Shown: positions 15,967 through 23,138 of the stretch, piece after piece | How the letters are laid out: each line of letters begins with the position of its first letter | Position numbering within the stretch: the stretch's first letter is position 1 | Virus record (IMG/VR): IMGVR_UViG_3300021961_000486 | Span: 1-27,732 of that record | Strand: one strand, 5' to 3' | Source: a virus | DNA: 27,732 nt | Program-made: the position numbers and the translations under genes | The notes under the pieces: model-generated | What the model saw: the letters and a program-made list of their open reading frames with translations, nothing else | Told to the model about the DNA's origin: nothing | The model's database searches: none

Positions 15967-18899
15967 TAAGCTCGTCTATAGAAACCTGTGTTGTACCGTC
16001 CTTCCCAATTCAGACTAAGAAGAGTCACCGGCAAAGGTGAGTCCCCGATAATGCTAAGAGAAAGGTTGTCGTTACGTTGATAAATTGGTACCGTGTGAAC
16101 CGCATCAGCAGACAAATTAACGTTGTTCAGATCATACACATTAGGCTGGACAGCTTCAATGGTTTGATCCCATTCAGGACGACCAGTAATGTTGATTTGA
16201 TACTTAACAGGACCGCTAAGACCGGTAGACACTTTGATACGGTGAATAATAAGATCAGAGGTAAAGTCAGAAATAGCAGCTTGACCTTCTACCTGGGTAA
16301 CAAAGAACTTAGGAAGATCAACTTCCATGTTATAAATGTACCCAATGATCAGATCACGTCCACGGTAATCGCCAGTAATGTCCGCGTAATACCCGTCTGC
16401 ATCGCTCTCTACGGTGGGGTAAAGTACTGCGCCTACCGATGCACTAGTAAGAGCATCAGAAGCGCCTATGTAGCGTCCTAGGAGCACTACAGAGAGGGTT
16501 TTACCAGTGACGTTACTGTACGGTAACCGGATTCGAGTAACGTCTGTACCGTCAGAATCTGGATCGTACACTCGATAAGGGTTGATATTCCAAAGGTCAA
16601 GGCAGACATCAGTCTTTTCTCCAGTAGGTAGGGTCAGATAACCTTCTTCACTAGCCTGTGTCAAATCATAAGATTGAACATACACATTGCTACCATTGGC
16701 AACAACAGCGTAGTAGGTACTAATGTCAAAGAATTGATCCAACAACGTACCAGTCAAATTCCACTTGTACCACGTATTAGCACCACGCTGCTCTCCTTGC
16801 TGCACAAACCGGTACTGATAAACAGTACTACTGTCAGTTGTTCCCATTGAAATAAGGGACAAGGCAGGTGATGCAATCATGTTATCAACAGTAGCAGGCA
16901 TTAGCTCAGGTACATACTGAGTCTGCTCTACCATTGCAGGTGGGTTATTGATACTAATGTTACCAATCTCATACAACCTGCTATACAATGAGGTCTTAGA
17001 AAGGAACGCAAGACTAGTACCAAGGGTAACTGCCTCTACATTTGGATCACACTCATAACTTGACAACTCAGTAATCTTAACAGTTTTAGGACTGAGGATG
17101 TCATCATTACCAGCAATCAAGAACTGTTCAGTATCACTAAACAACACAAGACCAGCACTGGTAGGTCTCACGTACCGTAGATTAACCGGTTTAACCGAAG
17201 ACGCACTGACATCAATCGGATCATCATCACTAACGGTCAAAGCAGTCGTAGCAAAGAAGTTGAAATAATCACCTGCTTTACTGAGGATCACTGTTTCATT
17301 AGCCAAGAAGCCTAGACGGTTTCTATAAAAGAAAACGTTGTTAATTGTAGTGCCAACAAAACTTGGATCAGGGTTAGTTGTCAGATCACCGATGTTCCGA
17401 TCTTCCCAAGAAATAGGTCCAAAGGTAAAGGAACCATCAGCATTACGAACAAATTGATGAGGTAATGTTTGAGCGTCAAGACGATAGGTAATACCCCATG
17501 CAGTAGATTCTTCCCAAATGCCAGGACCAGAATTAGCACCGTCATCAGCAATAAACTCAACATACATGTCATCAGCGTCAATATCAACACTGTTGACAAC
17601 CTTTACTTTATAACCATCTTTACATTGCAAAGGAAGGTCAGCAACATTAGAGACCGACTCAGTGAAGGTAAACACAGAGTCTTCACCAGGACCGCCAACA
17701 GCAGTAATGGTGAAAGCAGCGTTAGCACTGATGTACATACCAGGACCAATCGCTTCAGCAGCAAAGGTAGTAGTACCGAATGTTTGACCGTCGATAGCAG
17801 TCACAAAATTAGCAACTAGTGCGCCAGCATCACTAGGTCCGTTAACATTAGCTCGCTCAGTCCCATCAAGGAAGATTTTATAATGACCTTGACCAATAAC
17901 TTTAGTAACAAAGAAAGCTTCGTTAGGACGTGCAGTGGTTGTGATCGTTTCCATTGCTACAGCCTTTGCCTTGTTAAGAACAAAGGTGTAGTCATTCAGG
18001 GTGAGAACTTCAATGTCAGCAGCAGTAGCACCATTGAGATAACCATCGCTAGGAATCGAACTAACAACACAAAGATCTAACTCATCTTGGTAATCAGAAA
18101 GAGCAGTAGCTTCTGCAGTTACAGCGTTATCATAGTTCGTCTGAGCCGTGTTCATTGCGGTCTCAGCATCTGTTAAATCAGACTCAGAACTAGTAGCTGC
18201 AACAGTCAGAATAGCTTCATAAACACGATAACCTTGAGCAGCCAAGACAGGATACTCATCGGTATACTCCGTACCAACAGCATAGTTAGCTGGAAGTGTT
18301 GTGCTGTTATCAATAATGGTACCAGCATTTCTAACAAGATACCTGCCTTCAGCATTCCTTAAGATACCTGAATACAAGTATTGATCAATTACATGCTGCT
18401 CATTAGGAGGTTGATAGTAGTATTTAACTTCAAACAAAGATGTTTGAGTCTCTGATCTACCAGCTAGAACCTCAGCATAGTTAGCTTGAGCAGCATGAAG
18501 ATCAGCAAGTTCTGTTGCTGTAGTCTCAACAGCAGTATTGTAGGTAGCTAGATCAGCCTTGAGATTAGTGAGATTACAAGCTCCGGCATGGACAACATCA
18601 GAACCCATATCAACAGCTCGTGGTGAGCCGTCTAACAGGTTCCAAACACGGAACTGGTTATCATCATATTGAGCAACATACTTTTCCTGTGGATCCCTCA
18701 GGATTGAAAACCACTTACCATCAGGAGTAGCGCCTTGAAGATCAGCTTGAAATTGTCCGCCTGGGCGCTTAAGAAGACCAAGAGCATAGTCTGGGAATGC
18801 ATTCACACAATCCTTAAGTTGTCCAGGAAACTTACGGTTATCTGGTTGTTGTGAAATGCCAAGTAGAAAGTTGGGTATCCTTTGGGTTACAGTACTCAT
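15966..18899 (-). CDS. Tail tubular protein B (tail nozzle, T7 gp12-like)
   Basis: A 977-aa protein whose N-terminus (RIPNFLLGISQQPDNRKFPG) and following KDCVNAFPDYALGLLKRPGG are the signature of T7-type tail tube B proteins. Other family features are SWEDRNIGD, NRLGFLANETVILSKAGDYFNFF and the C-terminal SLNWEGRYNTGFYRR. Six copies form the nozzle through which DNA passes, attached to the gp11 adaptor ring. It is longer than T7 gp12 (794 aa). The extra length may lie in two Ala/Thr/Glu-rich helical segments at about 110-150 and 240-275, which look like inserted coiled coils. The start overlaps the adaptor gene's stop by 4 nt (ATGA), so adaptor and nozzle are coupled in translation. Confidence 0.92.
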   Translation of the reverse strand: MSTVTQRIPNFLLGISQQPDNRKFPGQLKDCVNAFPDYALGLLKRPGGQFQADLQGATPDGKWFSILRDPQEKYVAQYDDNQFRVWNLLDGSPRAVDMGSDVVHAGACNLTNLKADLATYNTAVETTATELADLHAAQANYAEVLAGRSETQTSLFEVKYYYQPPNEQHVIDQYLYSGILRNAEGRYLVRNAGTIIDNSTTLPANYAVGTEYTDEYPVLAAQGYRVYEAILTVAATSSESDLTDAETAMNTAQTNYDNAVTAEATALSDYQDELDLCVVSSIPSDGYLNGATAADIEVLTLNDYTFVLNKAKAVAMETITTTARPNEAFFVTKVIGQGHYKIFLDGTERANVNGPSDAGALVANFVTAIDGQTFGTTTFAAEAIGPGMYISANAAFTITAVGGPGEDSVFTFTESVSNVADLPLQCKDGYKVKVVNSVDIDADDMYVEFIADDGANSGPGIWEESTAWGITYRLDAQTLPHQFVRNADGSFTFGPISWEDRNIGDLTTNPDPSFVGTTINNVFFYRNRLGFLANETVILSKAGDYFNFFATTALTVSDDDPIDVSASSVKPVNLRYVRPTSAGLVLFSDTEQFLIAGNDDILSPKTVKITELSSYECDPNVEAVTLGTSLAFLSKTSLYSRLYEIGNISINNPPAMVEQTQYVPELMPATVDNMIASPALSLISMGTTDSSTVYQYRFVQQGEQRGANTWYKWNLTGTLLDQFFDISTYYAVVANGSNVYVQSYDLTQASEEGYLTLPTGEKTDVCLDLWNINPYRVYDPDSDGTDVTRIRLPYSNVTGKTLSVVLLGRYIGASDALTSASVGAVLYPTVESDADGYYADITGDYRGRDLIIGYIYNMEVDLPKFFVTQVEGQAAISDFTSDLIIHRIKVSTGLSGPVKYQINITGRPEWDQTIEAVQPNVYDLNNVNLSADAVHTVPIYQRNDNLSLSIIGDSPLPVTLLSLNWEGRYNTGFYRRA

Positions 18900-19513
18900 C
18901 GCATCAATGCTTGGAAAGGTTGGTAGCTGTTGTAATAATTTGCACCATCACTAAATCCAAACATAGAGTAGTCGCCTTGATTACAATCGTATTCAATAGC
19001 AGCAGCTCGGGTTTGGAGTTCTTGTTCTTGGAGCAGAGCATTAAGCTCACGGTCACCTACCATTTTGGTAGAACACATGCGAGCAGCTCGGGCAGTAATA
19101 TAAGCTTGAATAGCAGGTGGAACGTCGGTAAAATTAAAATACCAAACTACATCAGCACGGATGTTACCAGTAAATTCATAGGTATGATTTAGGCGATCAT
19201 ACAATTTATTACCACGTTTCACCACATCATACGCTTCTTTGTGATACGGTACATTTGTATCAATTTGAAGCATATTACTTGGATAAAGAATAAAATTAGT
19301 TTCAGTGTCAGGAGATAGTTCGTACTGACGTTCAGTATTGAAGGTCCAACCTTCAGCTTGAACTTGACGATTTGTTTCCCGGAGGGTGTTGAGTACAATA
19401 GATACTTCAGGGTTCTGGAGATCTAGTGTGGTGACAGGTGCCTGTCCCACTGAGCTAAGTATTTGATTTACAGCATCCAGTTCGGTGGACACAGCATAAG
19501 TAGGAAAGGGCAT
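18896..19513 (-). CDS. Tail tubular protein A (head-tail adaptor, T7 gp11-like)
   Basis: A 205-aa protein with the T7 gp11 signature: an N-terminal helix containing ELDAVNQILSSVGQAPVTTL, a segment LRETNRQVQAEGWTFNTE, and the helix AIQAYITARAARMCSTKMVG. T7 gp11 (196 aa) forms a twelve-subunit ring between portal and nozzle. The gene follows the terminator after the major capsid gene, as in T7, so it is probably transcribed partly by read-through. A weak AGGT lies just before ATG 19513. The stop overlaps the nozzle gene's start by 4 nt. Confidence 0.92.
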   Translation of the reverse strand: MPFPTYAVSTELDAVNQILSSVGQAPVTTLDLQNPEVSIVLNTLRETNRQVQAEGWTFNTERQYELSPDTETNFILYPSNMLQIDTNVPYHKEAYDVVKRGNKLYDRLNHTYEFTGNIRADVVWYFNFTDVPPAIQAYITARAARMCSTKMVGDRELNALLQEQELQTRAAAIEYDCNQGDYSMFGFSDGANYYNSYQPFQALMR

Positions 19514-19531
19514 AGTTACCTATCACAAAGT

Positions 19532-19558
19532 AAAAAAAAGGGGAGCCGAAGCTCCCCC
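19532..19558 (-). terminator. Intrinsic terminator after the major capsid gene
   Basis: On the minus strand a perfect 7-bp stem GGGGAGC/GCTCCCC closes a TTCG tetraloop and is followed by eight T's. It sits 19-45 nt after the capsid stop and before the tail adaptor gene. T7 has its main late terminator at the same place. It should lower transcription of the tail genes relative to the capsid. Confidence 0.93.
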
Positions 19559-19576
19559 AGTAATAACCAGAAATAA

Positions 19577-20740
19577 TCAGGCAAAAGCAGCGTCGCCAGA
19601 GGCAGCGCCAGCAAACAGTTCCACACAAGCAGCGGGGTTCAGGTAGTCAGCACCCATAGCCAGGCGACCAACGATCACATCACCCTGATACAGGATAGAG
19701 GTGTCACCGGAGGTAACTTGGACTTGAGGACCGATAGCCTCAACACAACCAGCAGCTTCGCGCTGGAAGATCAGACCGCAGGACTTGCTGAACTCAGAAC
19801 CAAGACCATACTCGTTCTGCTCACCGTAGGAGCCAGAAGCAACCTTATCAGCATCTTCCATAGCGTTGTCGATGAAGTCACCCAGGTTACCAGGAGCCGC
19901 AACACCAGTGTCGGTGGTACCGCCGGTCGTGCCGAACTTGGTACCGTAGTTGCTGAAGAAAGGAATGTTGGTAGACTTGTAGATGTCGATACCAGCAATG
20001 CTCATGATGCCCTTACCGGACTGCAGAGCAGTACCAGTGACATCACGGTTGATCAGGCTGTTGCCAGTCACGTTCTGAATCAGAGCGTAGTACTGACGAG
20101 GAGTCAGGACAGCAACACGACCATCTTGGGACACACCCTTCTCATCCAGCGCAGCGGCTGCATCGAAGAAGGCGTTAACCAGAGCATCGGCGTCATAAGC
20201 ATCCGAGAAGTTAGCAGTGGTGCCAACACGGACCTGAGTACCACCAGGCTCTTTGTAGTCAGTGGCAGACACAGGCGATGCATTACGAGCACCGTTGGTG
20301 ATCGAACGGAAGATCAGGCGGTCATACTTCTCAGCGAGAGCATAGCCGATCTTACGGGAGATCTCAGAACGCAGGTCATAATGGGCAAGGACCTCATCCA
20401 GCTCGTAGACGAATGCCGAGCTGATCAGCAGGTCGTCAACGGTAATGGTCTTTTCAGCCACCGGAGGTGCCTGGTTGGAGTTGCCCAGGATGCTGTTACC
20501 AGGAGTGTGGTACTCAGCACCAGTGCGACCGGTATAGATGAACTGCATCGACTTTCCGTTACGGAGAGTCCGCTTCATCACAAGGTCACGAGCGATAGTC
20601 TGTTGTTGGAAACCCTTGAACATCTCACCGCTGAAAAGCTTGAGATAAAGGGCGCGTTGGTCTGCACCAAAATTAGATGCACCCAGCTCAGTAAGATTTG
20701 CAGGGGCATCAGTGGATTGAAATGATCCAGGATAAGCCAT
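19577..20740 (-). CDS. Major capsid protein (T7 gp10-like, HK97 fold)
   Basis: A 387-aa protein opening MAYPGSFQSTDAPANLTELG, with features of T7-type capsid proteins: LKLFSGEMFKGFQQQTIARD (N-arm and E-loop start), GKSMQFIYTGRTGAEYHTPG, KTITVDDLLISSAFVYELDE and the spine helix RSEISRKIGYALAEKYDRLI. T7 gp10A is 345 aa. It forms the icosahedral shell around the scaffold. I see no shifted-frame extension at its 3' end like T7 gp10B. The base composition looks more GC-rich than its neighbours, as expected for the most expressed gene. The 20 nt before ATG 20740 are pyrimidine- and T-rich with no Shine-Dalgarno. An unusually structured leader precedes it and a strong terminator follows. Confidence 0.95.
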   Translation of the reverse strand: MAYPGSFQSTDAPANLTELGASNFGADQRALYLKLFSGEMFKGFQQQTIARDLVMKRTLRNGKSMQFIYTGRTGAEYHTPGNSILGNSNQAPPVAEKTITVDDLLISSAFVYELDEVLAHYDLRSEISRKIGYALAEKYDRLIFRSITNGARNASPVSATDYKEPGGTQVRVGTTANFSDAYDADALVNAFFDAAAALDEKGVSQDGRVAVLTPRQYYALIQNVTGNSLINRDVTGTALQSGKGIMSIAGIDIYKSTNIPFFSNYGTKFGTTGGTTDTGVAAPGNLGDFIDNAMEDADKVASGSYGEQNEYGLGSEFSKSCGLIFQREAAGCVEAIGPQVQVTSGDTSILYQGDVIVGRLAMGADYLNPAACVELFAGAASGDAAFA

Positions 20741-20901
20741 TGTTAAAAAAGGAGAAAAGTTAAAGTACTTGCTCCCAAACGTTTGGAAAAATTTTTTGTA
20801 GCGATATGTTGTGGTCTATCCCACCGTCTAGACGGCAAAGGGTATCTCCGTAGAGGCCAATGCCAATAGGTAAGGGAGGGTTTGCACCTCCCAATGCCGC
20901 T
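20741..20901 (-). promoter_or_regulatory. Structured leader of the major capsid gene
   Basis: This 161-nt stretch between the 20-aa microgene and the capsid start contains a hairpin with a 6-bp GGGAGG/CCTCCC stem (20874-20892), a perfect 12-bp palindrome CCGTCTAGACGG (20824-20835), a second perfect 12-bp palindrome CCAAACGTTTGG (20775-20786), and an A6T5 tract. No Shine-Dalgarno precedes the capsid ATG. In the minus strand one frame stays open through the whole stretch and stops at 20760. I infer a regulatory leader, such as an RNA-processing, stability or translation element, but no specific class is recognised. Confidence 0.5.
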
Positions 20902-20964
20902 TTAACGGACTACCGTTTTAGTGTAAGAAACGCCGCGATACTTGTAAGTGACTTGAACAGCCAT
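20902..20964 (-). CDS. Twenty-residue microprotein with YRGVSYTK motif
   Basis: The ATG at 20964 is preceded by TTGGAGATTATC, one of the clearest ribosome binding sites in the window. It encodes MAVQVTYKYRGVSYTKTVVR and stops at 20902. The YRGVSY core resembles the start of small cyanobacterial proteins of the DUF4278 type, which I recall carry a TYRGVSY element; that link is from memory and the protein is only 20 aa. The frame is also open upstream to another ATG at 21009 (35 aa, beginning MKFDHGTGVKH), but the nearer start has the better site. It may be a real microprotein, a leader peptide for the capsid gene, or a remnant of a longer host gene. Confidence 0.5.
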   Translation of the reverse strand: MAVQVTYKYRGVSYTKTVVR

Positions 20965-20987
20965 GATAATCTCCAAGTGTTTGACCC

Positions 20988-21031
20988 CCGTTCCATGATC
21001 AAACTTCATGCGTCCCCAATGGGATGAACGG
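20988..21031 (-). ncRNA. Candidate structured RNA element upstream of the microgene
   Basis: On the minus strand a perfect 6-bp stem CCGTTC/GAACGG closes a 32-nt interior. Inside it, TTCAT/ATGAA plus CCC/GGG can form a second hairpin that uses three bases of the outer stem (21026-21028), so the two folds exclude each other. The element lies directly after the stop of the 66-aa gene and before the microgene. It could be a processing site or a regulatory switch; no known RNA family is recognised. Confidence 0.35.
21006..21020 (-). promoter_or_regulatory. Candidate phage RNA polymerase promoter
   Basis: The minus strand reads ATTGGGGACGCATGA. The promoter I recall for the related cyanophage Syn5 polymerase is ATTGGGCACCCGTAA; the two agree at 11 of 15 positions including the first six. 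Position upstream of the capsid gene matches T7's strong late promoter. A weaker second match, ATTGGGAGGTGCAAA, is at 20881-20895. The polymerase gene of this phage is outside the window, so its true consensus is unknown. Confidence 0.25.
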
Positions 21032-21041
21032 ACGGCGTTAA

Positions 21042-21242
21042 TTATACACCCTTGATGGTTCCAAAGCTCATACCGTAGTTACGGTACATCTTGTTCAGAC
21101 GATCAAGTTCCTTAGCAGCAGCAGGAGTGCCAGACTGCTTAAGGGTTTTAGCGTAGTCACGCAGGATTTGTTTATCATCAGATGACAAACTACCTGCAAT
21201 TTTTAAACCATTTTCTTTTTTAGGTTTAGGAAGGTTCTTCAT
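21042..21242 (-). CDS. Small protein of unknown function after psbA
   Basis: Sixty-six residues starting 2 nt after the psbA stop, beginning MKNLPKPKKENGLKIAGSL and ending NYGMSFGTIKGV. It is basic, soluble and probably helical (SDDKQILRDYAKTLKQ, AAAKELDRLNKMYRNY), with no cysteine or membrane segment. I do not recognise a family. The tight spacing after psbA suggests it is translated from the same message. It is the last ordinary gene before the capsid leader region. Confidence 0.65.
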   Translation of the reverse strand: MKNLPKPKKENGLKIAGSLSSDDKQILRDYAKTLKQSGTPAAAKELDRLNKMYRNYGMSFGTIKGV

Positions 21243-21244
21243 AA

Positions 21245-22321
21245 TTACCCGACTGTGGGGGCGGATAGAGCCACCGGAGTTGCCTCAACAGAAGCAAGGT
21301 CCAGAGGGAAGTTGTGTGCGTTTCGTTCGTGCATGACTTCGAATCCAAGGTTGGCTTGGTTAAGAATGTCTGCCCAAGTACGAACAACACGTCCCTGACT
21401 ATCAAGAAGGGACTGGTTAAAATTAAAGCCGTTAAGATTAAAAGCCATCGTGCTAACGCCAAGGGCAGCGAACCAAATACCAACAACAGGCCAAGCAGCC
21501 AGAAAAAAGTGTAGACTTCTGCTGTTGTTAAAACTCGCGTATTGAAAGATGAGTCGTCCGAAATAGCCATGGGCTGCTACGATGTTGTACGTTTCTTCTT
21601 CTTGTCCAAACTTATAGCCATAGTTTTGAGACATCTCTTCAGTCGTTTCCCGAATAAGAGAAGACGTGACAAGGCTACCGTGCATAGCACTAAACAAGCT
21701 ACCCCCAAAAACACCAGCAACTCCAAGCATATGGAAAGGGTGCATGAGAATATTGTGTTCAGCTTGGAAGACCAACATGTAATTAAACGTGCCGGAGATA
21801 CCGAGTGGCATTGCATCAGAGAAAGATCCTTGACCGAAGGGGTAGACGAGGAACACTGCAGTAGCTGCAGCGACAGGAGCGGAGTAGGCAACGAAGATCC
21901 AGGGACGCATCCCTAGTCGATAGCTAAGTTCCCACTCTCGTCCCATGTAAGCATAGATGCCAATGAGGAAGTGGAACACGGTGAGTTGGAATGGACCCCC
22001 GTTGTACAGCCATTCATCAAGTGAACTAGCTTCCCAAATTGGGTAGAAGTGAAGTCCGATGGCATTGCTGCTCGGAATGACGGCTCCCGATATAATGTTG
22101 TTTCCATACAACAAGGAGCCTGAAACTGGTTCGCGGATTCCATCAATGTCAACAGGTGGTGCGGCAACGAATGCCACAATGAAGCAGATGGTGGCGGCAA
22201 GTAGACACGGAATCATCAGTGTCCCAAACCAGCCTACATAAAGACGGTTGTTAGTAGAAGTAACCCAGTCACAAAACTGGTCCCAGGCATTCTTCTGCTG
22301 TAAAGCAATTGTTGCAGTCAT
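21245..22321 (-). CDS. psbA: Photosystem II reaction centre protein D1
   Basis: A full-length 358-aa D1 protein. Redox-active Tyr160, Asp169 and His189 (standard numbers 161, 170 and 190), the chlorophyll ligand His197, iron ligands His214 and His271, Ser263 at the QB site, and the manganese ligands His331, Glu332, His336 and Asp341 are all present. Cleavage of the C-terminal tail is expected after Ala343. Residue 130 (standard numbering, GREWELS) is Glu, as in the high-light D1:2 form of Synechococcus. Cyanophages carry psbA to replace light-damaged D1 during infection. No intron or truncation is seen. The start overlaps the lysozyme stop as ATGA, and a 66-aa gene follows 2 nt later. Confidence 0.98.
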   Translation of the reverse strand: MTATIALQQKNAWDQFCDWVTSTNNRLYVGWFGTLMIPCLLAATICFIVAFVAAPPVDIDGIREPVSGSLLYGNNIISGAVIPSSNAIGLHFYPIWEASSLDEWLYNGGPFQLTVFHFLIGIYAYMGREWELSYRLGMRPWIFVAYSAPVAAATAVFLVYPFGQGSFSDAMPLGISGTFNYMLVFQAEHNILMHPFHMLGVAGVFGGSLFSAMHGSLVTSSLIRETTEEMSQNYGYKFGQEEETYNIVAAHGYFGRLIFQYASFNNSRSLHFFLAAWPVVGIWFAALGVSTMAFNLNGFNFNQSLLDSQGRVVRTWADILNQANLGFEVMHERNAHNFPLDLASVEATPVALSAPTVG

Positions 22322-22770
22322 TTAAGTTTGTCTAGGAAAGTATAAGCATACTTCACCCTATTACCTTTAATTCCCCAACCCAACCAGTAGTAAGCTGCGT
22401 TCATGTAATAGGGGAGTTGCTGGTAACGAGTCTGAAATTGATCCAGCTCCTGACGGAACTGAAGTTCGTTTATCATGTAACGGGTTTGCCCTTTCAGACT
22501 ACTAGGATCGCACCCATATCTTTTACAGAAACTGCCCAGACCATGATAACGTCTGGGCGTGGTCCATTGAATTAAACCGTACCCGCCACGAAGGCAGCGA
22601 TCGTAAGGAACGATAGCACCACCCTCGCAGACGTTATGACGGAAACCTGATTCCTGTTGAATGTTACCCATGATCACCGCCAGGGCAACTTTATCTTTGA
22701 TCTCCGCTTTAACTTGCAGTTGTTCTAGGACGTACTGTTGCGCCGGGGTGCATTGGGGACATTCAATCAT
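22318..22770 (-). CDS. Phage lysozyme (endolysin-like)
   Basis: A 150-aa protein with the pattern of the phage tail lysozyme family: [37 protein letters not shown] and [13 protein letters not shown]. Glu40 in the QQESGF motif is the likely catalytic acid by comparison with lysozyme-type enzymes. Residues 63-69 (GYGLIQW) line the usual substrate cleft. It should cut the glycan chains of peptidoglycan. There is no signal peptide, so as an endolysin it would need a holin; a virion role is the alternative. Six cysteines (CPQC, NVC, RCL, FC, GC) could form disulfides. It lies 5 nt after the outer-membrane-like gene and overlaps psbA by 4 nt, an unusual place for a lysis gene compared with T7. Confidence 0.8.
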   Translation of the reverse strand: MIECPQCTPAQQYVLEQLQVKAEIKDKVALAVIMGNIQQESGFRHNVCEGGAIVPYDRCLRGGYGLIQWTTPRRYHGLGSFCKRYGCDPSSLKGQTRYMINELQFRQELDQFQTRYQQLPYYMNAAYYWLGWGIKGNRVKYAYTFLDKLK

Positions 22771-22775
22771 AATAA

Positions 22776-23138
22776 TCAGAACTTATACTTCACACCAACT
22801 TTGGTGCCATAGGAGTTAACAGTGTCAGCAGCGAAGCTGATCTCACCGTAAATGCCAAGCTTCTCAGAAGCTGCGACAGAGCCACCAGTTTTACCAGTGA
22901 ACTTAGTATCTGCTTCGCCACCATCAGGGGAGATAACAGAAGGACCAGCTTGGATGTAATAGCCAAGCACACCGGAAGAACCTTCGTAACCAACGTGGAA
23001 GTCGGTAGAAGTACCGGAGTAGTCGGAACCAGTGAAGCCGCTGTTAGCTTCAACGTTCACGTAAGGACCAGCGATTGCAGGAGCCATCAGACCATGTGCA
23101 GCGCCGAGGAGGAGACCGGAAGTGATAATAGCTTTCAT
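22776..23138 (-). CDS. Small outer-membrane beta-barrel-like protein
   Basis: A 120-aa protein with a signal peptide (residues 1-23, ending PAIA, cleavage expected before GPYVNVE). The mature part is a series of short alternating strands rich in Gly, Ser, Tyr and Thr, for example DFHVGYEGSSGVLGYYIQAG, LGIYGEISF and the terminal GTKVGVKYKF. A C-terminal Phe after alternating residues is the usual signal for insertion into the outer membrane. At about 97 mature residues it is small for a full eight-stranded barrel, so it may be a partial barrel or form oligomers. I recall similar proteins in cyanophages and marine cyanobacteria, without known function. The start overlaps the stop of the 54-aa gene by 3 nt, within ATGA. 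Confidence 0.75.
   Translation of the reverse strand: MKAIITSGLLLGAAHGLMAPAIAGPYVNVEANSGFTGSDYSGTSTDFHVGYEGSSGVLGYYIQAGPSVISPDGGEADTKFTGKTGGSVAASEKLGIYGEISFAADTVNSYGTKVGVKYKF

Noticed and set aside
19577-19700. T7 gp10B-type frameshift at the end of the capsid gene
   Set aside because: No slippery site or extended shifted frame is seen before the terminator.
19718-20725. 335-codon open frame on the plus strand
   Set aside because: Antisense to the major capsid gene and explained by that gene's codon bias; no recognisable protein features.
20741-20800. Plus-strand AAGGAG before a small frame starting TTG at about 20768
   Set aside because: The frame is about 10 codons and opposite to all other genes; the motif is the complement of the pyrimidine tract before the capsid start.
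21041-21244. Antisense RNA at the 3' end of psbA, as described for a cyanomyovirus
   Set aside because: A plus-strand promoter or terminator pattern was not recognisable here; it cannot be supported from sequence.
22322-22500. PhotoRC-type RNA motif upstream of psbA
   Set aside because: psbA starts inside the stop of the lysozyme gene, so there is no noncoding leader to hold such a motif.
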